Shown: positions 1 through 9,899 of the stretch, one piece after another
Layout of the letters: each line of letters opens with the position of its first letter
How positions within the stretch are numbered: position 1 is the stretch's first letter
From: Hyphomicrobiales bacterium
GTDB lineage: Bacteria > Pseudomonadota > Alphaproteobacteria > Rhizobiales > Methyloligellaceae
Direction of reading: 5' to 3'
Length of the DNA: 64,000 nucleotides
Assembly (NCBI GenBank): GCA_021775555.1
Contig: JAJFHP010000067.1
Coordinates: 32,722 to 96,721 of the forward strand
Notes under the pieces: generated by a model
Database searches by the model: none
Seen by the model: the letters and a program-made list of their open reading frames with translations, nothing else
Told to the model about the DNA's origin: nothing
Made by a program: the position numbers and the translations under genes

Positions 1-3000
1 CCTGCAGGGCAACAGCGTGCGATTGGTCAAGCCGTCCAATGTCGCGCCGTTCAGGGCCTATTTCATCGACTTCGACTCCAATCATTCCGATCCGGGTTTC
101 CGCGGCCATATGGGCGATGTGGCGATCTGGTCGCCATGCGCCGGCAAGCCCGCGCCCAAACCCTTTAAAGGCCCAAGGATTCGCATTGCGAAATCCTGCT
201 CGGCAGCCGCATTCGGCATCGATTTGCATTGCCGCGTGACACTGACCAGCACAGGAACAGTCGCGCCGAAGGGCCCGGTTGGCTTTACCGATATCGGTAC
301 CACCCTCAAAGGTCCCTCCTGGGCTGGCAAGAATCCGCTGATCTTCAGCGCGGAGTGGGATGACCCGAACATGACCTGTTCGGACCTGCCCGATACAACT
401 TTCAAATGCTCGATCCCCGGCGCGGTCATGCAGCCCGGACAAAGCCGTTTCGTCGATATCATCGTGGATCTTGCCGAGGTGGTCGATACACCCGACTGGC
501 GCATTCGCAACTGCGCCACCCTGGACGGTACCAAGCAATCCAGTTGCGTGACCCGGGGCGAGGAAGATTCTCTCATTGTCTCGAAATTCGGCCCCAACCA
601 GCAGCCCTGTATTGCCGGGGGCCCATGCGACTTCGAGGTCGAGGTCTTCAATCCCGGCAAGCGGACCTTCGACGGGGAATTGCTGTTCGCGGACAATCTG
701 ACCATTGGCGGGGCCGGGGTAGGCGGCATCACTGTCGACGCGGTTTTCCCGCAAAATGGCTGCGATATCATTGGCCTGACCCTGCCGCTGCAGTGGCAGT
801 GCCATGTCACCATTCCGCCGGGCGGCGCGCGGGTCTTCAATATTCTCACGACAATCCCGGCCGGCGCGGTGCCCGCGGGCGCTACCCAGGGGCGCAACTG
901 CTTCCTGGCGACCAATCCGCAATTGGCGCTGACACCGGGCAATCAATTGCACCCCAATGTGTGGGACCGCCTGCTGGGGCTGGGCTCCGCCGGAACCGCG
1001 GGTGGACTCGGCAGCGACTGCATCGAATTCGATGTTCTGCCGGCCGGGGTGATTTCTATCCGCAAACCCGGTTTGCCGTTGGGCAAACTGCTGGTGGGGG
1101 TCACACCCAAACCATCATTCTTTACCTCTGCCGGCCAGACCATCAATTATAGCTATGTTATCCGCAACACGGGTGTTGAGCCTGTCACCAGCTTCACGCT
1201 CACCGACAACAAGGCCACCGGCATCAAATGCAATCCTCTGAAAGGCGGATCGCTCGCGCCGGGCGCAACAACACTCTGCTCGGGAAGTTACGTGACAAAA
1301 GCGGGTGATGTCGGAAAGGATATCGCCAGCAAGGCGGATATCACCGGCAAGACCGCGACTGGCCCCGTGCCGAAGGCGCCTTCTGCCCATGCGAAGGTGG
1401 TCTTCTTTGGCCCGGCGGCAATGAGCCTGGCGGTTCAGCCTTCGCCGAGCACATTCTCGGCGGCGGGCGAAAAGATCGTCTACCGCTATACCCTCAGAAA
1501 TACCGGCGGCACGCCCATCACCACCGCGACGGTGACCGACAGCAAGGTCACCAATATTACCTGCCGGCCAGCGGCTGGCGGACCGATCGCCGTCGGGGCA
1601 TCGATCGCCTGCACCGGCACCTACACGGCTACAGTGGGCGATGTCGGCAAGGACATAGCAAGCACGGCAAGCGTTACCGGCAAGACCGCCAGCGGTACCG
1701 TGAAATCACCGCAGCCGGTTAAATCGGTGGTGAAATTCGTCAAGCCGCCTGTCGCCGGCAAGCCGAACCTCACTCTTAACGTGACGGCCGTACCCACCAC
1801 CTACAGCGCTGCCAACCAGGCCATCAAATACGCCTTCACGATCAGGAACGCTGGGCCCGGTGCGGCCCCGTTCTTTGTGTTCTCCAACGACAGGGCCACT
1901 GTTACATGTCCAAAACTCGCCGTCCCTGCCATATGCAGCACTAAAGGATTGCCAGACACCTGCGGAGCGCTGGCCGCCGGCGCATCGATAAGTTGCACCG
2001 GCACCTACACATCAACGGCGAGTGATGTCGGAGCCGACATTAACAGCGGCACAACGGTCTTCGGGCTGCCAGAAGTTCCTGCCAATGCTACCGAACTCAC
2101 AAAGAAAATACAGTCTGCCGCCGCATCGGGTAACATTCTCCGTGCGACGACGGTTGTGAAATTCAAATCGGCCGGCACGCCGAAACTCACTGTTGAGATG
2201 ACGGCTTCGCCCAAGACTTTTTCCAAGGCTGGCGAGAAAATCACCTACACCTACAAGGTCACGAACACCGGGAAGGGGCATATTACCGGTTCTCTTGGAC
2301 TCTACAATCTGAAAGGGGCCCGTGTGAGTGATCAATGCAGCCCATGGCCCAATAGGCTCGCACCCGGGAAATCGGCCAGTTGCACGCGCACTTATATGAC
2401 GACCACGGCTGACGTCGGCAAGGATATCACTGCCGGGGTCTCGGCGAGTGGATTTGCCGCGGGCAATACGACAGGGAAACAGGAGAGATCGAACACTGTC
2501 AAAGTGGTGATCAAATACGTCAAGCCCAAACCGGTCGCCAAGCCGTCCATAAGCCTGCTCGTGAAGCCAGCGCAATCAACCTACAAGAATGCGGGTGAGC
2601 GGATCACATACACATACACGGTGAGGAACACCGGGAATGTGGCGGTCAACGCCTTTACGCTTACCGATGACACGGCAACCGGCCTCAAATGCGCACCGGG
2701 CAACACCAGCGCGAATGGCGGACCGCTCGCTTCCAAAGCGAGCGCGATCTGCACGGGCAGCTACACGACAACGGCAAGCGACGTCGGCCGGAATGTCGAA
2801 AGCTCGGCGAGCGTCACCGGTGCGGCAGGTTCAGCCCCGGTGAAAACCCCGGCTGTAAAATCGGTGGTCAGTTGGAATGGCAAATCTGATGTCACACTTA
2901 CAGCTTCCGCATCGCCCGGCACATTTTCCCGGGCGGGGCAGCAGATTGCCACAACTTACAAGGTCACGAACACTGGCGACGTGACACTTGTGAAATTCTC

Positions 3001-3883
3001 AATAAGTCATAACGGATATGGGAAGACTGCTAATCTCGACAATAAAAAATGTCCGCCTGCGAATGCCGACCATAATGGAGGCCGGATCGCCCCCGGGGCA
3101 TCCGTAACCTGTACGGGCCTCTACACGACCAAGCCCAGCGATGTCGGCAAGGACATCACATTCGAGGTGTTCATCCGTGGCTATATCAATCCCAAGTTTT
3201 TGCCTGAAGGAAACCTGAAACCGGTCAAGGTCGTGGTGAAATACGTCAAACCGAAAGTCGTGCCCAAGCCTTCCCTGAGCCTGGCGGTGAAGCCGTCGCC
3301 GGGGACGTTCTCTGCCGCGGGGCAAACCATCACCTACATCTACACGGTCGCAAATACCGGCAATGTGCCGTTCAAGACCTTCGGGCTGGAAGACAAACTG
3401 CCCGGACTGGCTGGTCTGGAATGTCCACCGGGCAAGTCTGCGCAAGGCGGGGCACTTGCGCCCGGTGCATCGGCGACATGCCTCAGCAAATACACCACCC
3501 GGCCGGGTGATCTTGGCAGGGATATCGAATCCAGGCCCACAGCCTTCGCCAAGCCGGCCAAGGGACGGGTGGTCGACTCGCCGTCCGCCAGCGCCGTCGT
3601 CAAGTTTGCCGGAAAGCCGGCCATGTCGCTGACACATACCTGTAACCCGAAGGTCTACACCGCCGCGGGCCAGGCCATAAACTGCAGCTTCACGGTCACC
3701 AATAGCGGCACCATTCCGATCAGGTCTTGCCAGATCACCGGCAGCCGTATCAATGTAAGCTGTCCGGCGGGTGTTATCCCGCCCGGAGCGTCGATACTGG
3801 TCCAGGGGGCCTACTCAACCAATGCTGGCGATATCGGCAAAAATATCGTGATGGACTTCAAACTTGACGGGATAACGCAATGA
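1..3883 (+). CDS. Large exported/surface repeat protein with about 8 DUF11/DUF7507-like Ig-type repeats; 5' end cut by window edge
   Basis: ORF open through the left edge (frame LQGNSVRLVKPS...). Repeats of the type 'SLAVxPSPxTFSAAGxxITYxYTVxNTGNxPxxxFxLTDxxxxxxxCPxGxxxxGGxLAPGASAxCTGxYTTxxxDVGKDI' occur 8 times, each with a Cys pair. Confidence 0.8.
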   Translation, partial: LQGNSVRLVKPSNVAPFRAYFIDFDSNHSDPGFRGHMGDVAIWSPCAGKPAPKPFKGPRIRIAKSCSAAAFGIDLHCRVTLTSTGTVAPKGPVGFTDIGTTLKGPSWAGKNPLIFSAEWDDPNMTCSDLPDTTFKCSIPGAVMQPGQSRFVDIIVDLAEVVDTPDWRIRNCATLDGTKQSSCVTRGEEDSLIVSKFGPNQQPCIAGGPCDFEVEVFNPGKRTFDGELLFADNLTIGGAGVGGITVDAVFPQNGCDIIGLTLPLQWQCHVTIPPGGARVFNILTTIPAGAVPAGATQGRNCFLATNPQLALTPGNQLHPNVWDRLLGLGSAGTAGGLGSDCIEFDVLPAGVISIRKPGLPLGKLLVGVTPKPSFFTSAGQTINYSYVIRNTGVEPVTSFTLTDNKATGIKCNPLKGGSLAPGATTLCSGSYVTKAGDVGKDIASKADITGKTATGPVPKAPSAHAKVVFFGPAAMSLAVQPSPSTFSAAGEKIVYRYTLRNTGGTPITTATVTDSKVTNITCRPAAGGPIAVGASIACTGTYTATVGDVGKDIASTASVTGKTASGTVKSPQPVKSVVKFVKPPVAGKPNLTLNVTAVPTTYSAANQAIKYAFTIRNAGPGAAPFFVFSNDRATVTCPKLAVPAICSTKGLPDTCGALAAGASISCTGTYTSTASDVGADINSGTTVFGLPEVPANATELTKKIQSAAASGNILRATTVVKFKSAGTPKLTVEMTASPKTFSKAGEKITYTYKVTNTGKGHITGSLGLYNLKGARVSDQCSPWPNRLAPGKSASCTRTYMTTTADVGKDITAGVSASGFAAGNTTGKQERSNTVKVVIKYVKPKPVAKPSISLLVKPAQSTYKNAGERITYTYTVRNTGNVAVNAFTLTDDTATGLKCAPGNTSANGGPLASKASAICTGSYTTTASDVGRNVESSASVTGAAGSAPVKTPAVKSVVSWNGKSDVTLTASASPGTFSRAGQQIATTYKVTNTGDVTLVKFSISHNGYGKTANLDNKKCPPANADHNGGRIAPGASVTCTGLYTTKPSDVGKDITFEVFIRGYINPKFLPEGNLKPVKVVVKYVKPKVVPKPSLSLAVKPSPGTFSAAGQTITYIYTVANTGNVPFKTFGLEDKLPGLAGLECPPGKSAQGGALAPGASATCLSKYTTRPGDLGRDIESRPTAFAKPAKGRVVDSPSASAVVKFAGKPAMSLTHTCNPKVYTAAGQAINCSFTVTNSGTIPIRSCQITGSRINVSCPAGVIPPGASILVQGAYSTNAGDIGKNIVMDFKLDGITQ

Positions 3884-3942
3884 AAACGGCATGTCAGATG
3901 ACAGACGCAAATGGTCAGCATATCTTCAAGGAGGCAAGTACC

Positions 3943-4890
3943 ATGATGACACGTATCATTCTTACTGCGGTGCTGCTGCTTGGCACCATTGCGGCGGCAA
4001 CTGCTGCACCGATGGCGGTTCCATCCGTGTCCAGCTCGGAGACGATTGTCTACCAGCAGCCGGAGATTGAAAAGCCGACCTATCCCGTCCAGCCGCCGGT
4101 GACGGACTGCAGTCAATATCCGGGCACCGTGGCTTTGGGTCCGAACTGTATCCCCGACTCGACGAAAATCAACCAACCGGTTATCTGTTACGAACCGGAG
4201 GTGATGCGCAACGGCGTTTGCGTGAACCCGTATGGCGGCACGACGCAACTACCACCACCAACAAATGTCCTTTATCCGAGCGAGGTGCAAGATGCACTGA
4301 ACCTCGTCGGTTGCCTTCCGAAGTATGGAGTTGACGGCAACTGGGGTCCTGGGAGCAGGTCAGCGCTGGCTAACTTCTATCGTCACGCACGCCTTTCCGC
4401 CGCGGGCACCGAACCAACCCAGATCGTTTTGAGCGACGTGCAGTCCCAGCGCGGGAGAATTTGCCCGGTCGTCGTCGCGCCTTCTGGGCCTAACTGCTCG
4501 CGCATCAAATATGCATATAAATCCGGCAATACCTGCAAGTGTGAGGGCACCCGAAAATTCAACGGCAAATATTGCATTCCAACGACGACGACCGCCTCGA
4601 AGGGCGGCAGCAAAAAGAAATGCTCGAAATACAAATATGCCTATACGAAGGGCGGCACTTGCAAATGTTCCGGAGGTCGCACCTGGACCGGCAGTGGATG
4701 CGTGAAGCAGCCCCAGACAACGACGACGCAGGTCCATAGCGACCAGGCCAGTGTGGGAGTCGTGATTGGTATCATCGGTGCGATCGGAGATGCGAGTAAT
4801 AACAAAAACAATAGCGGCGGCGATTACACGCCAAAATGCTACAAGTCATGCGACGATGAAGGCCGCAACTGTGAGACCGTCTGTGAGTAA
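3943..4890 (+). CDS. Secreted Cys-rich protein with a peptidoglycan-binding-like segment and two tandem Cys repeats
   Basis: ATG after 'aaggaggcaagtacc'; signal peptide MMTRIILTAVLLLGTIAAATAAP; 'VGCLPKYGVDGNWGPGSRSALANF'; repeats CSRIKYAYKSGNTCKCEGTRKFNGKYC / CSKYKYAYTKGGTCKCSGGRTWTGSGC. Confidence 0.7.
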   Translation: MMTRIILTAVLLLGTIAAATAAPMAVPSVSSSETIVYQQPEIEKPTYPVQPPVTDCSQYPGTVALGPNCIPDSTKINQPVICYEPEVMRNGVCVNPYGGTTQLPPPTNVLYPSEVQDALNLVGCLPKYGVDGNWGPGSRSALANFYRHARLSAAGTEPTQIVLSDVQSQRGRICPVVVAPSGPNCSRIKYAYKSGNTCKCEGTRKFNGKYCIPTTTTASKGGSKKKCSKYKYAYTKGGTCKCSGGRTWTGSGCVKQPQTTTTQVHSDQASVGVVIGIIGAIGDASNNKNNSGGDYTPKCYKSCDDEGRNCETVCE

Positions 4891-4911
4891 CGCGTAAACC
4901 TGGAGAGTATA

Positions 4912-5661
4912 ATGAGGAAGTTTTTTTGGTGCGCCCTGGCGGGTGTGATCTCCATGGCAGCTGTCCCGGCAAGCCTGTCGGCGCAGGAAGTCTGCACCTA
5001 CTTCCAGGTGAATACCAGCCTGCTTAATATCTCCAAGGAGCCGGGCGGCGGCATCTTTATCGATGTGCTCGAGCAGGGAGAAGTCGCCTGCGTCACCAAG
5101 CAGCAGCAAAAGGGCGGGCGCGTCTGGGGTTTTATTACCCACAAGCTGAAAAACCCCGTTGGGACAACAGCGGTCAATGGCTGGTCAACTTTGCGCTACA
5201 TGAAGAACGTGACCGAGGCTGAAGGCAGGGCCGCCGTGGCGGCGATGACGCCACCAGCACCCGCTGCTCCCGCCGCACCAGCGTCGCCACCTCCTGCCGC
5301 CAAGCCCGACGCACCGAAAGTCGCCGCCGCACCTCCTGCGGTCGCCACGCCCCCGGCAACGGCGCGACCTGAAGACAAGCTGCGCTTCGACCAGCCTGTT
5401 CCTTTCGGGCCATTCCCGGTCAATGGCAACTCGCTCAAGGAACTGGCCCAGAAAATTCCCCTGTTCCCGCCGATCGAGGGGCTTCCAGCTGAGCTTTGGA
5501 AGAAGACCTGCACCACGTGCCACAAGTGGAACCAGGATCGGCTTTGCGCCCAGGGCAAAACCTATGTGAAATCCGCGAGGCACGTATTGCGGCATCAGCA
5601 TCCCTATGGCGGTGCCTACAAGCTGGCATTGATGAAATGGTCCAAGAGCGGCTGTGAATAA
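4912..5661 (+). CDS. Exported SH3-like protein with Pro/Ala linker and C-terminal CxxCH module
   Basis: Signal peptide MRKFFWCALAGVISMAAVPASLSAQ; SH3-like N-half; PAAPAAPASPPPAAKP linker; KTCTTCHKWNQDRLC. Confidence 0.65.
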   Translation: MRKFFWCALAGVISMAAVPASLSAQEVCTYFQVNTSLLNISKEPGGGIFIDVLEQGEVACVTKQQQKGGRVWGFITHKLKNPVGTTAVNGWSTLRYMKNVTEAEGRAAVAAMTPPAPAAPAAPASPPPAAKPDAPKVAAAPPAVATPPATARPEDKLRFDQPVPFGPFPVNGNSLKELAQKIPLFPPIEGLPAELWKKTCTTCHKWNQDRLCAQGKTYVKSARHVLRHQHPYGGAYKLALMKWSKSGCE

Positions 5662-5721
5662 GACCAACGCCAAGCCCTCATGCTCCATTGACCGGGGCCA
5701 GTGCTTGCCAGGAGTTTTGAC

Positions 5722-7077
5722 ATGACCACGATCATGATCCGCTTATTGTTTGTGTTCACGCTCATCGCCACTGCGATGAACTCCGGCAAGGCAATTGCCC
5801 AGAATGTCATGAACCAGGAATGGGTTCTCAATCCGGGCCTTTCGAAAGTAAATTTCCAGAGCGTGAAGAAGAAAACGGTTGTCGAGACGCACCATTTCAA
5901 GGCCATGGAGGGGAGTGTCAGCAAGGATGGAGACGCCAGGGTCACGATCTCGCTCGATTCGATCGAAACCAATCACGATCTGCGAAACACGCGCATGCGT
6001 TTCCTGTTGTTCGAGACCTACAAGTTTCCCAAAGCAGTGATCAGCGCAAAGCTTGAAATGCCAATTTTGCAAGATCTTTTAACCAAAAAGAATATCAGGT
6101 ACCCGCTCATTTTTACGCTCTCCCTGCATGGGATCGAAAAGGAGCTGCAAGCGTATGTTTCGGTGACGCGTGTCTCGGATACGGCCGTCACAGTCGCAAC
6201 GGTGGAACCGATCGAGGTGACCGTGGAGAGTTTCGGGCTTGCCGGAGGCCTCGCCAAGCTGAGAGAAGCGGTTAACGGTATCCCCATCGAACCCTCCTCG
6301 CTGGTTAGTTTCGAGCTGGCCTTCGCAACCACTGAAATCAGGCAGAAGGTTGCGCAACCGGCGATGGTGCCCCTCCAGACTGCCGCCGCGCCAAATATCG
6401 CATCCGTGTCGGCTGAAATTTCCGCCGAGAACGCATACGAGGCAACCGCCGCAATCGGATCGTGCGGTGCTTATATGGTGTTCGAGAAACAGTATCGTGG
6501 CACCTTCTACGGACGTCTTGCTGCACAGCATCTGTCGTCCAATTGCCAGGCGGCAAGCGCCGCACCGCAGGCGCAGCCCTTTGCACCACCCCCGACAGCC
6601 GTTACTCCACCCACCGTGGTTGCATCTGTCGCATCTGGTCCCGCGCCAACGCCTGTTCTGCTGGCTGCGCCTGCGCCAACGCCCGTTCTGCTGCCTGCGC
6701 CAATACCGGTCATTCCACCGGAGCAGCTTGCGCCGGCTTTACAGACAGCGCTGCAATCTATTGGCTGCTACACGGGAGGCATCGACGGCGACTGGGGTTC
6801 AGGCTCGCGGGCGGCGTTGGGTCGTTTTAACGCGTTGGCGGGTAGCAACTTCCAGCCGACACCCCCGACCGGCGAGGCGCTGACCGCCGTGCAGGCATGG
6901 CGTGGTGGAAACTGCGTCGTAATCGCCAAGACGCGCCCAGCCAGGAAAACGGTGAAGCGCAAATCAAAAACCAAGGTCAGCAAAAAGAAGGCGCCTGCCA
7001 CGGCCGCCAAGAAGAAACCGGGTGTTGGGGGCATCGGCATCCTGCTCGGCGGCGGCGGCATTGGTATCGGCTTTTAA
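5722..7077 (+). CDS. YceI-family domain protein with C-terminal peptidoglycan-binding-like domain and Lys-rich tail
   Basis: Signal peptide; 'EWVLNPGLSKVNFQSVKK...NHDLRNTRMRFLLFETYKFPKAVI' YceI-like; 'IGCYTGGIDGDWGSGSRAALGRFN'; SD caggag. Confidence 0.75.
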   Translation: MTTIMIRLLFVFTLIATAMNSGKAIAQNVMNQEWVLNPGLSKVNFQSVKKKTVVETHHFKAMEGSVSKDGDARVTISLDSIETNHDLRNTRMRFLLFETYKFPKAVISAKLEMPILQDLLTKKNIRYPLIFTLSLHGIEKELQAYVSVTRVSDTAVTVATVEPIEVTVESFGLAGGLAKLREAVNGIPIEPSSLVSFELAFATTEIRQKVAQPAMVPLQTAAAPNIASVSAEISAENAYEATAAIGSCGAYMVFEKQYRGTFYGRLAAQHLSSNCQAASAAPQAQPFAPPPTAVTPPTVVASVASGPAPTPVLLAAPAPTPVLLPAPIPVIPPEQLAPALQTALQSIGCYTGGIDGDWGSGSRAALGRFNALAGSNFQPTPPTGEALTAVQAWRGGNCVVIAKTRPARKTVKRKSKTKVSKKKAPATAAKKKPGVGGIGILLGGGGIGIGF

Positions 7078-7187
7078 AATCGGGCCGGGTTTTGATAGAA
7101 ATCACCCATCAAGAGAGACTGTGACCAAGACCAAACCACATCCCCGGACCCAATTGAACAAGACTTGCGCCTGCCAGGAGTTTTGAC

Positions 7188-8246
7188 ATGCATACGACTG
7201 TGATCCGCCTTTTATTCGCCCTCGCATTGATCGCCGGTGTGATGAGACCCGGCAGTACCCAGGCCCAGGATTTCATGAGCCAGGAATGGGTGCTCAATCC
7301 AAGCCTTTCAAACGTCTACATGCAGAGCGTGAAGAAGAATGCGATTTTTGAAACGCATCAGTTCACGGCTGTGGAAGGAACCGTCACCAAGGATGGTGAG
7401 GCGAAGATCAAGATCGAGCTGAATTCGCTCGACACCAACCATGATCTGCGCAACACGCGCATGCGCTTCCTGCTGTTCGAAACTTTCAAATTTCCTTTCG
7501 CCGAGATCAGCGCGAAGCTGGACAAGTCGGCATTGGCCGCGCTCTCGACCAAAACCCGCGTAACTTACCCGCTCAAATTCACGCTCAACATGCATGGAAT
7601 TACCAAAGAGCTGGAAGCCCCGGTCTGGGTGACGCGCATTGGCAGCACCAGCGTTTCGGTCGCGACGGTCAAGCCGATTATCGTGACTGCGAAAAGCTTT
7701 GGTCTTGAAGCTGGCATCGCCAAGCTCCGCGAAGCGGTCAAGGGCATTCCGATTGCCGCCGCCTCGTCGGTGACGTTCGATCTGGTGTTCGGCACGGGTG
7801 AACTCAAGTCAGAGCTCGTGGCGGCGCGTGCGACAAGGGAAAAGGCGAGGGCGCAGCAGGCGACAAGCACTTTCTCGGCGGAGGCCTGCGAGACGCGGTT
7901 TAACGTCATCTCCAAGACCGGCGCCATCTATTTCAAGACCGGAAGTGCTGTACTTGATACGGCCAGCACACCGCTTCTCAACAGTGTTGCAGACATCACC
8001 AATCGCTGCCCCTCAATCAGCATTGATATCACTGGTCATACAGACAATGTCGGCAGCAAAAGCGCCAATCAAAAGCTCTCCGAGAAGCGCGCAAAGGCCG
8101 TGGCCGATTATCTGACCGGCAAGGGCGTGGCAGCAGGCCGCATCCAGTCGGCGGGGTATGGCGACGCACGTCCGGTCGTGCCAAATGACACCAAAGAGAA
8201 CAAGTCGAAAAACCGGCGGATCGAGTTCAAGGTCATCAAGAACTAG
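7188..8246 (+). CDS. YceI-family domain fused to OmpA-like peptidoglycan-binding domain
   Basis: YceI-like N-half paralogous to the previous gene; C-terminal 'IYFKTGSAVLDTAS...IDITGHTDNVGSKSANQKLSEKRAKAVADYL...GYGDARPVVPNDTKENKSKNRRIEFKV'. Confidence 0.85.
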   Translation: MHTTVIRLLFALALIAGVMRPGSTQAQDFMSQEWVLNPSLSNVYMQSVKKNAIFETHQFTAVEGTVTKDGEAKIKIELNSLDTNHDLRNTRMRFLLFETFKFPFAEISAKLDKSALAALSTKTRVTYPLKFTLNMHGITKELEAPVWVTRIGSTSVSVATVKPIIVTAKSFGLEAGIAKLREAVKGIPIAAASSVTFDLVFGTGELKSELVAARATREKARAQQATSTFSAEACETRFNVISKTGAIYFKTGSAVLDTASTPLLNSVADITNRCPSISIDITGHTDNVGSKSANQKLSEKRAKAVADYLTGKGVAAGRIQSAGYGDARPVVPNDTKENKSKNRRIEFKVIKN

Positions 8247-8280
8247 GGCACTGGTACCAGGTGCAACTGACCCGGCCGCC

Positions 8281-9093
8281 TCAGCTGATCCATTTGCGGA
8301 TGGTGGCTGAAATGAATTCGCTGAGGATCACAACCATCAGGATCGAGATCAGCATGATGCCGACCTCGCGCCAGGCGAACTGGTTGATCGAGGAATACAG
8401 AATAATGCCGATGCCGCCGCCGCCGACGAATCCGAGCACCGTGGATTCGCGGATGTTGATGTCCCAGCGATAGACCGTCGTGCCCCAGATCACCGGCAGT
8501 ACCTGTGGCAGCACGCCCAACCACAGCACCTGAAGGCGCGAGGCGCCGGTTGCCTCTATGGCCTCGACGGTACCTTCATCGATTTCCTCAATTGCCTCGG
8601 CGACAAGCTTGCCCAGGAACCCGATAGAGCGCGCGGCGATTGCCCAGATGCCGGCGATCGGTCCGGGTCCGAAAATAGCAACAAACAACAGACCCCATAC
8701 CACCGTGTTGACCGAGCGCGAGGTCACCAGGATAAACCTTCCGATGAACCAGGTCGCGTTGTTGAGTGTCGTGTTGCGCGCCGACAGGAAGGCTAACGGG
8801 AATGCGATTACAAAGGTGACTGCGGTGCCAAGCGTCGCGATATGAATCGTCTCGACAAGTGGGTCTATCACCTCCAGGAAAAACCACCAGTCAGGCGGGA
8901 ACATGCGGACAAGCAGGTCTGCTGTCTGCACATGTGCATCGAGGAAATATATCCAGGGTATCTCAAGCTGGTGGATTGACCAGACTGCAACGAACACGAT
9001 GCCAATGTACCACGCGTAGCGGATCAGTGATTGGCGCGGATTGAACTTTCGCCAGACCTCCGGGTAGCGCTTGGCATGCTCCTCAAGCGTCAT
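8281..9093 (-). CDS. phnE: Phosphonate-type ABC transporter permease (PhnE-like)
   Basis: BPD permease; 'VEAIEATGASRLQVLWLGVLPQVLPVIWGTTVYRWDINIRESTVLGFVGGGGIG'; overlaps the next phnE. Confidence 0.85.
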   Translation of the reverse strand: MTLEEHAKRYPEVWRKFNPRQSLIRYAWYIGIVFVAVWSIHQLEIPWIYFLDAHVQTADLLVRMFPPDWWFFLEVIDPLVETIHIATLGTAVTFVIAFPLAFLSARNTTLNNATWFIGRFILVTSRSVNTVVWGLLFVAIFGPGPIAGIWAIAARSIGFLGKLVAEAIEEIDEGTVEAIEATGASRLQVLWLGVLPQVLPVIWGTTVYRWDINIRESTVLGFVGGGGIGIILYSSINQFAWREVGIMLISILMVVILSEFISATIRKWIS

Positions 9094-9899
9094 CTGAGTT
9101 TGCTCCTGATCCAGGCGCCGAAGAATTCGCCAATGAACACCAGGGCGACGATGGAGATCAGGATCGCCAGAGAAAAATCATAGTCATAGCGATTGAATGA
9201 AGCTTGCAGCACCTGGCCGATGCCGCCAGCGCCGACGATCCCGACCACGGTCGAGTGACGGATATTGGCATCCAGCCGGTAGATCGAAACGCCGAGATAT
9301 CGCGGCAGAATCTGGGGAATGATCGCGTAGACCAGGAATTTGGGGAAACTGGCGCCGGTCGCTCGCACGGCTTCCAACGAGCCCGGCGTCAAGTTTTCGA
9401 TATCCTCTGCCAGCATCTTGGAAATAAAGCTGAGACTCGCCACGACCAGGGTCAGCATACCGGCGAGGGGGCCGAAACCGAATATTTTCACGAAGATGAT
9501 CGCGATGATGACCTCATGGAAGGTTCGGGTGATGACGATAATCCCTCGGGCCACGAGATAGACAGGTTTCGGCGCCAGGTTGCTCGCGGCGCACAGGCCG
9601 ACCGGGACGGCCAGGGCCATGCCGAAAAAGCTCGCGGCAAAGGCCATCTGGATGCTCTCGCTGACACCTTTCAGCAACAGCTCCCAGCGCGAGAAGTCGG
9701 GCGGGAGCATACGACCGAACAAATTGCCCGCCCGCTCAAAGCCTTGGGAAAATCGATGCCAGTCCAAATCCAGAGAGCCGATGGACCAGAAAAAATAGAG
9801 GACAACCAGGGCGACGACGCCGCGCTGGACATGCAGGTTGGTAATCAGGCCGGGGCGTTTCCAGATTTTAGGGTAATCGGTTGTCGCAGGAGCACTCAT
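9090..9899 (-). CDS. phnE: Phosphonate-type ABC transporter permease (PhnE-like)
   Basis: '[57 protein letters not shown]'. Confidence 0.87.
   Translation of the reverse strand: MSAPATTDYPKIWKRPGLITNLHVQRGVVALVVLYFFWSIGSLDLDWHRFSQGFERAGNLFGRMLPPDFSRWELLLKGVSESIQMAFAASFFGMALAVPVGLCAASNLAPKPVYLVARGIIVITRTFHEVIIAIIFVKIFGFGPLAGMLTLVVASLSFISKMLAEDIENLTPGSLEAVRATGASFPKFLVYAIIPQILPRYLGVSIYRLDANIRHSTVVGIVGAGGIGQVLQASFNRYDYDFSLAILISIVALVFIGEFFGAWIRSKLR

Noticed and set aside
82-942. 286-aa minus-strand ORF opposite the repeat protein
   Set aside because: Antisense shadow ORF; the + strand frame shows coherent repeats.
8249-8270. Near-palindrome GCACTGGTACCAGGTGC between the convergent genes
   Set aside because: No T-tract and only partial symmetry; too weak to call a terminator.
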